This document shows, one piece after another, positions 60,275 to 64,000 of a stretch of 64,000 nt of DNA. Under the pieces are notes generated by a model. That model saw nothing but the letters and a program-made list of their open reading frames with translations. It ran no database searches and was not told the DNA's origin. Within the stretch, counting starts at the first letter, position 1. Each line of letters opens with the position of its first letter. The translations under genes and the position numbers were made by a program. This stretch comes from an uncultured Gammaproteobacteria bacterium. Lineage in GTDB: Bacteria > Pseudomonadota > Gammaproteobacteria > HK1. The stretch is from assembly GCA_958295465.1 (NCBI GenBank), contig OY282353.1:248001-312000 (forward strand). Reading direction: 5' to 3'.

Positions 60275-60614
60275 GGGTCGTTCGGTATCCGTCGGTGGTG
60301 TGGGGAGGGCGGTTCGAACCGCATCGCCACGGACTGGGGTGACGGCCGGCCCCGCCGGTGGATGCGTTCGAGCCGGACGTGGAAGGCCGGCGCCGGGAGC
60401 GGGACACGGATCGTCTCGGGCACGGCATGGACCTCCATCGGCGCCTGTACCGGCAGGCACAAGCATGCCTTCGCCGCGGGAGCCGTTCCAGGGGCAGTCT
60501 TGACCGGGATGCGCCGGATAGTGCAGGGTACGAGCGGTTCCGGTTTGACCGCTCGGGCATTTTGCCGCCGGCCTGCCGGGGCGCGCAATTCTGACGAGGC
60601 ATCTGACGCGGAAA
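60275..60614. other. Gene-free stretch upstream of the amidohydrolase cluster
   Basis: 340 bp with no recognised protein. A minus-strand frame is open across it but resembles nothing known. An inverted pair, GAGCGG at 60531 and CCGCTC near 60552, brackets a short palindromic segment. It presumably holds divergent promoters for the amidohydrolase (left) and the small basic ORF (right), though none could be assigned. Confidence 0.4.
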
Positions 60615-60833
60615 ATGCATCGGTCACGCCCGCCAATGCCGTCCGACCCGCAAAAAGCCGAGGAAGGATCCCTGATCAGGGATCGCGAATCCGCGCAGAC
60701 TCCGGTTCCAGTCCGCGGGGAGGATTGGAGCGAACGGGTCGCACGCGCCAGGAAAGCACGGGAGGAAGGCAAGAAGGCCCGCGAGGGCAAACCGGCAACC
60801 TTCCGTACGTTTCGTGCCCTGAACGTCGAATGA
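60615..60833 (+). CDS. Small basic hypothetical protein upstream of a broken ClpP-fold gene
   Basis: Up to 72 residues, with a strongly charged C-terminal half (ERVARARKAREEGKKAREGK then PATFRTFRALNVE). Similar short Arg/Lys-rich ORFs precede genes for SDH-proteinase-like ClpP-fold proteins, as here, 20 bp upstream. No function is known. An alternative ATG lies at 60636; the ribosome site is weak for both. Confidence 0.45.
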   Translation: MHRSRPPMPSDPQKAEEGSLIRDRESAQTPVPVRGEDWSERVARARKAREEGKKAREGKPATFRTFRALNVE

Positions 60834-60852
60834 CGCTCCGGCACCTGAAGGC

Positions 60853-61270
60853 GTGACTCCTGTGCCCGCGCGGAGTCCCCCGTACGAAGCACGGCATGCG
60901 TTGCGCTACGAGCGTCAGCAACTCATCCGCGACTATCAGGCGCAATATCGGTGCCGTCTCGTCGTAATGATCGACGTGCTCTTCCCGGACAGCATCACAC
61001 TGTTCGAAGAAACTCTGCACGACGCAGACCCGTCAGAGGATATGCACGTCATGTTGTCGCCCCCATCCATTGATCGGCAAGCCCCAAAGCCACGTCACCA
61101 CGATCTCCGCCAGAGATGCGGCCATCCTCGGGTTACCGGTGGAGGAAGCGAATTCAGGAGACCCGCAATGGCGGGAGGTTTGGCGCTTGTGGCCAAAGGA
61201 CGGGGCACTGAATGCGGCACGGGTGTATGAAGGCCGGACTGCGTCGATCATCATGGAAGATAGAGCATGA
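60853..61270 (+). pseudogene. ClpP/SDH-proteinase-like gene with internal deletion
   Basis: The 5' part (GTG at 60853) reads LRYERQQLIRDYQAQYRCRL then FPDSITLFEETLHDADPSED and MHVML, the N-terminal region of serine-dehydrogenase-proteinase-like ClpP-fold proteins. At about 61050 it breaks off just before the Gly-Gly oxyanion loop. In a different frame from 61086 the C-terminal end appears: ISARDAAILGLPVEEANSGD, PQWREVWRLW, NAARVYEGRTASIIME, stop at 61268. The catalytic Ser-Lys middle is deleted. Confidence 0.65.
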
Positions 61271-61302
61271 AAATGACCGCCGCTGACGGCAGGAGGTGAA
61301 CA

Positions 61303-62718
61303 GTGGCAGCGATCATCGGCAAGGCGGTTCCACCGCCGCGGCAGCGGGTGCTCGATGCGCTCGCCCTGCGCGAGCCGGACCGGGTGCCGGTCGGGCTGTG
61401 GGGCACCATCGAGGGATACCAGAACCTCCGGCGCGGGATCGGCATGGACTACAAGACCGACCCGAAGGACTACCGGACCGGCTCGACCACCTGGACCACC
61501 GACGTGAGCTTCGAGCTCGACCTCGCCGCCAGGCTGGAGCTCGACTTCGTGCGGATCTCGGCCGGCTCGCCCGGTGGCTCGCCCGGCTTCCGCCCCATCA
61601 AGTTCGAGGAAGTGCCCTTCGACATGGGGATCCCGCCCCCGGACGTCGAGATCAACGTCGACGAATGGGGGGTCGTCCGCAAGTGGACCCCGCACGAGCA
61701 GGGCGGCTACTACGAGATGATCGGCTACCCGCTCTTCCACGCCACCAGCGCGCCGCTCGAAGAGGGGCTGCGCGAGCTGGAGGCGTATCCCTGGCCGGAC
61801 CCCTACGACACCTCGGTGTTCGACGACGCCCCGATCCCGGGGATGACGCTACGCGAGTACTGCAAGTTCGTCCGCGAGGAGACGCCGTTCGCGCTGATGG
61901 GCCAGGGCGGGCGCGGGGGGCTGTTCGAGCAGGCGAAGTACATGGTGGGCTACGCGAAGATCTTCTCCGACTTCATCGAGTCGCCGGAGTTTCTCGATGC
62001 GATGCTGCACAAGCTGGTCGACATCGAGATCGACTTCGCCAAGGCGATCATCGACGAGTGCGGCGAGTACTTCGACTGGATCCGGCTCAGCCCCGAAGAT
62101 CTGGCGAGCGAGAAGACCGCGTTCCTCTCTCTGCCGATGTACGAGCGCCAGCTCCTCCCGCACTACAAGCGCTGCTACAGAGAGATCAAGGAGCACTTCC
62201 TGAAGAAGAACCCGGACGGGAAGCTCCAGTTCCATTCCTGCGGCGCGATCCCGGAGCCGTTCATGCGCGGGCTCGTCGATTCCTGCATCGACGGCTACGA
62301 CAGCCTGCCTCCGAAGGTCGCCCGGCACTCGAACCCCGCCGCGAAGAAGCGCCAGCTCGGCCGGGAGATGTTCTTCTACGGTGGGATCGACGTGCAGGAG
62401 ACCCTGCCCTGGGGTTCGGTGGAGGACGTGCGCAACGAGGTTCGCCAGCGCATCTGGGAGATGGGCCACGGCGGCGGCTACCTGCTCAGCTCCTCCCACC
62501 GCCTGGAGCACGACGTCCCCATCGAGAACACGCTGGCGATGATCGAGGAGTGCAAGGAGTACGGGGTCTATCCGCTGCCGGTGGAGCCGCCGCCCGGGGC
62601 GGATACCGGCGAGGGCTACGAGCCCTGGACCGGGGACCGGAAGAAGAAGCGCAAGCGTCGCCCGAAGCCGGAAGCCGTGGAGACGGAAGCCGCCGAAATG
62701 GGAGCCGCACAGGGCTGA
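61303..62718 (+). CDS. Uroporphyrinogen-decarboxylase-like corrinoid methyltransferase
   Basis: A 471-residue member of the URO-D superfamily, whose non-heme branch transfers methyl groups from O- or N-methyl substrates to a corrinoid protein: PPPRQRVLDALALREPDRVP, ELDFVRISAGSPGG, LMGQGGRGGLFEQAKYMVGY, and the zinc-site region LQFHSCGAIPEPFMRGLVDS with a His-x2-Cys-Gly motif. The last 45 residues are very basic (DRKKKRKRRPKPEAVE). A perfect GGAGGTGA site precedes the GTG start. The cognate corrinoid protein follows 139 bp downstream. Possible substrates are methoxylated aromatics or methylamines. Confidence 0.85.
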   Translation: MAAIIGKAVPPPRQRVLDALALREPDRVPVGLWGTIEGYQNLRRGIGMDYKTDPKDYRTGSTTWTTDVSFELDLAARLELDFVRISAGSPGGSPGFRPIKFEEVPFDMGIPPPDVEINVDEWGVVRKWTPHEQGGYYEMIGYPLFHATSAPLEEGLRELEAYPWPDPYDTSVFDDAPIPGMTLREYCKFVREETPFALMGQGGRGGLFEQAKYMVGYAKIFSDFIESPEFLDAMLHKLVDIEIDFAKAIIDECGEYFDWIRLSPEDLASEKTAFLSLPMYERQLLPHYKRCYREIKEHFLKKNPDGKLQFHSCGAIPEPFMRGLVDSCIDGYDSLPPKVARHSNPAAKKRQLGREMFFYGGIDVQETLPWGSVEDVRNEVRQRIWEMGHGGGYLLSSSHRLEHDVPIENTLAMIEECKEYGVYPLPVEPPPGADTGEGYEPWTGDRKKKRKRRPKPEAVETEAAEMGAAQG

Positions 62719-62857
62719 CGAGGCGGGAACCGCGCAGGGCTGAAGCGCGCCGCACCGCTCGTCCGTATCGGATCGCGCCGCGCCGGGCCACCGCCGAACC
62801 GTCCCCGGCCCGGCTGCCGGACGCCGTGATTCGGGTATCAGGATCGAGGAAGGAGAC

Positions 62858-63706
62858 ATGCCTCTCAGGATCGATACCGAGCAGGACTTCGACATCGAGG
62901 ACTTGCAGTACGACATCGAGGATTCCCGCGAGACCGGCCGGTGGACCGATGCGCCGCCGGAGATCAAGGAGCTGTTCCACGAGATCGAGTGGAACATCAT
63001 CGACGGCGAGCATCAGGACACCGTCGGCCTCATCCAGCCGGCGCTCGACGCGGAGGTCACCGCCCGGACCCTGATCGCGGGTCCGATGGCCACCGGCATC
63101 GCCGAGGTCGGCCGCCGGTTCAAGATGGACGAGTACTTCCTCCCCGAGGTGATGATGTCGGCCAAGTGCATGCACGCCGCGCTCGCGATCCTGAAGCCGC
63201 TCATCATCGCGGAGAAGACCGAGGAGATCGGCACCGTCGTCGTCGGCACCGTGCAGGGCGATCTGCACGACATCGGCAAGAAGATCGTGGCGATGATGCT
63301 CGAAGCGGCCGGCTTCACGGTGATCGACCTCGGGGTCACGGTGCCGCCGGAGGACTTCATCGCCGCCATCCGCGAGCACCGGCCCCAGATCGTCGGCTTC
63401 TCCGCGCTGCTCACCACCACCATGAACATGCAGTGGGAGACCCTGAAGCTCATCAAGGCGGAGGGGTTGCGCCAGGATGTGAAGGTGTTCGTCGGCGGCG
63501 CCCCGATCAGCCAGGCATGGTGTGACAAGATCGGCGCCGACGCGTACGCGGCGGATGCGCTGATCGCGGTGGACAAGGCGAAGGCGTGCCTGAACGAGTT
63601 CGTTTCCTGGAAGGGCGGCGACCCCGCCCTGCACGCGGCGATGCTCGCCATGGACGCGGAGCGGGAAGCGCAGAAGCTTGCGCAGGCCGAGGCGGCGGTC
63701 GGCTGA
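62858..63706 (+). CDS. Cobalamin-binding (corrinoid) protein, MtbC/MtaC-like
   Basis: A 282-residue corrinoid carrier: an N-terminal helical cap (LFHEIEWNIIDGEHQDTVGL, MDEYFLPEVMMSAKCMHAAL) and a B12-binding domain with the His-on signature GTVQGDLHDIGKKIVAMMLE (Asp-x-His-x2-Gly), VIDLGVTVPPEDF, and KVFVGGAPISQAWCDKIGAD. The 90-residue C-terminal extension and the acidic N-terminal 40 residues are unusual additions. An AGGAAGGAG site precedes the ATG. It should accept methyl groups from the upstream URO-D-like protein. Confidence 0.93.
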   Translation: MPLRIDTEQDFDIEDLQYDIEDSRETGRWTDAPPEIKELFHEIEWNIIDGEHQDTVGLIQPALDAEVTARTLIAGPMATGIAEVGRRFKMDEYFLPEVMMSAKCMHAALAILKPLIIAEKTEEIGTVVVGTVQGDLHDIGKKIVAMMLEAAGFTVIDLGVTVPPEDFIAAIREHRPQIVGFSALLTTTMNMQWETLKLIKAEGLRQDVKVFVGGAPISQAWCDKIGADAYAADALIAVDKAKACLNEFVSWKGGDPALHAAMLAMDAEREAQKLAQAEAAVG

Positions 63707-63832
63707 GCCTCCGCTCCTTCCCATTGGCCGGAAGGGCTTGTGACATTCGCTCGACGAATAGGGATTCGCGCCGGGAAGGATTGCTCATGAGCCCGATCTC
63801 CGGGATCGACGGCCCTTGAGGGTTGGCACGCA

Positions 63833-64000
63833 ATGGCCGTCGCGCTCTCCAACCCCCGCATCCTCCGTCCCGCCGCAGGGGCAACGGCATGGCTGCTGCT
63901 CGGTCTGACCGGAGTCATCGGGGCGGGGTGGGGCTACGGGCTGTTCTTCGCATCGATGCTGCTCCTGGCCGGTGCGGCCGTCGCCGTCGCGCTGCTGGCC
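63833..64000 (+). CDS. Membrane protein, 5' part only (runs off the window)
   Basis: An ATG at 63833 opens a frame still open at the window edge (56 codons). The translation contains two likely transmembrane segments (ATAWLLLGLTGVIGAGWGYG and FFASMLLLAGAAVAVALLA). Nothing more can be said about the family from this piece. Confidence 0.5.
   Translation, partial: MAVALSNPRILRPAAGATAWLLLGLTGVIGAGWGYGLFFASMLLLAGAAVAVALLA

Noticed and set aside
60271-60636. 121-codon minus-strand frame upstream of the amidohydrolase
   Set aside because: Some stretches look protein-like (FHVRLERIH), but there is no start signal, no known family, and it would overlap the amidohydrolase start region; left uncalled.

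Overview
The window reads as high-GC proteobacterial chromosome, most likely gammaproteobacterial. The clues are a SirB1-type transglutaminase/TPR protein, the AmgK-MurU cell-wall recycling pair, a BepA-type M48 protease, a bactofilin, a PPi-type phosphofructokinase and a membrane pyrophosphatase. No rRNA, tRNA, CRISPR array, integrase or replication origin was recognised. All assignments come from reading motifs by eye; no database search was run.

Region 1 (1-16.6 kb) is backbone: SirB1-like protein, D-aminoacyl-tRNA deacylase, cupin, DUF924 protein, MFS transporter, bactofilin with a coupled methyltransferase-like protein, a glutaredoxin/alkyltransferase-like fusion, a HAD hydrolase, MurU and AmgK, a PanE-type reductase, and a protocatechuate 4,5-cleavage block (LigI, LigK, LigJ). 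Gene remnants lie among them (hydroxyisobutyrate dehydrogenase, M16 peptidase, a solute-binding protein).

Region 2 (16.8-36.7 kb) is a defence island. It holds a type III-like restriction subunit, an orphan HicB, a 1,514-residue STAND ATPase with a probable N-terminal nuclease, a DUF4258/zinc-finger toxin-antitoxin pair, a broken copy and an intact copy of a type III-like adenine methyltransferase flanking a DUF1828 gene split by an IS4-family element, and a lower-GC module of Vsr endonuclease, C5 methyltransferase, receiver-domain protein and double-GHKL ATPase. That module couples DNA modification to what looks like a two-component signalling pair and is the best candidate for an under-described system.

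Region 3 (36.7-44.7 kb) is a graveyard. Fragments of ligK, ligJ and res recur here in the same order and orientation as their intact copies, about 23 kb away. This suggests that the whole ligK-to-island segment was once duplicated in tandem and the second copy decayed. Toxin-type modules now occupy the gaps: a nucleotidyltransferase-like gene with an unknown partner, a Phd/ParE pair whose toxin has a premature stop, and HigB/HigA. A complete NCS2 permease with an extra C-terminal domain, a collapsed second permease copy, and scraps of vapC, aor and dndC are also present.

Region 4 (44.7-64 kb) is metabolic: a tungsten-type aldehyde ferredoxin oxidoreductase operon (four-cluster ferredoxin, AOR, FAD subunit, MoaD/ThiS protein), a haloacid dehalogenase-like protein, BepA, convergent PPi-phosphofructokinase and H+/Na+-pyrophosphatase genes, a DAO-type oxidase, an amidohydrolase-esterase-CobW cluster, and a corrinoid methyltransferase pair. 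The last gene runs off the right edge.
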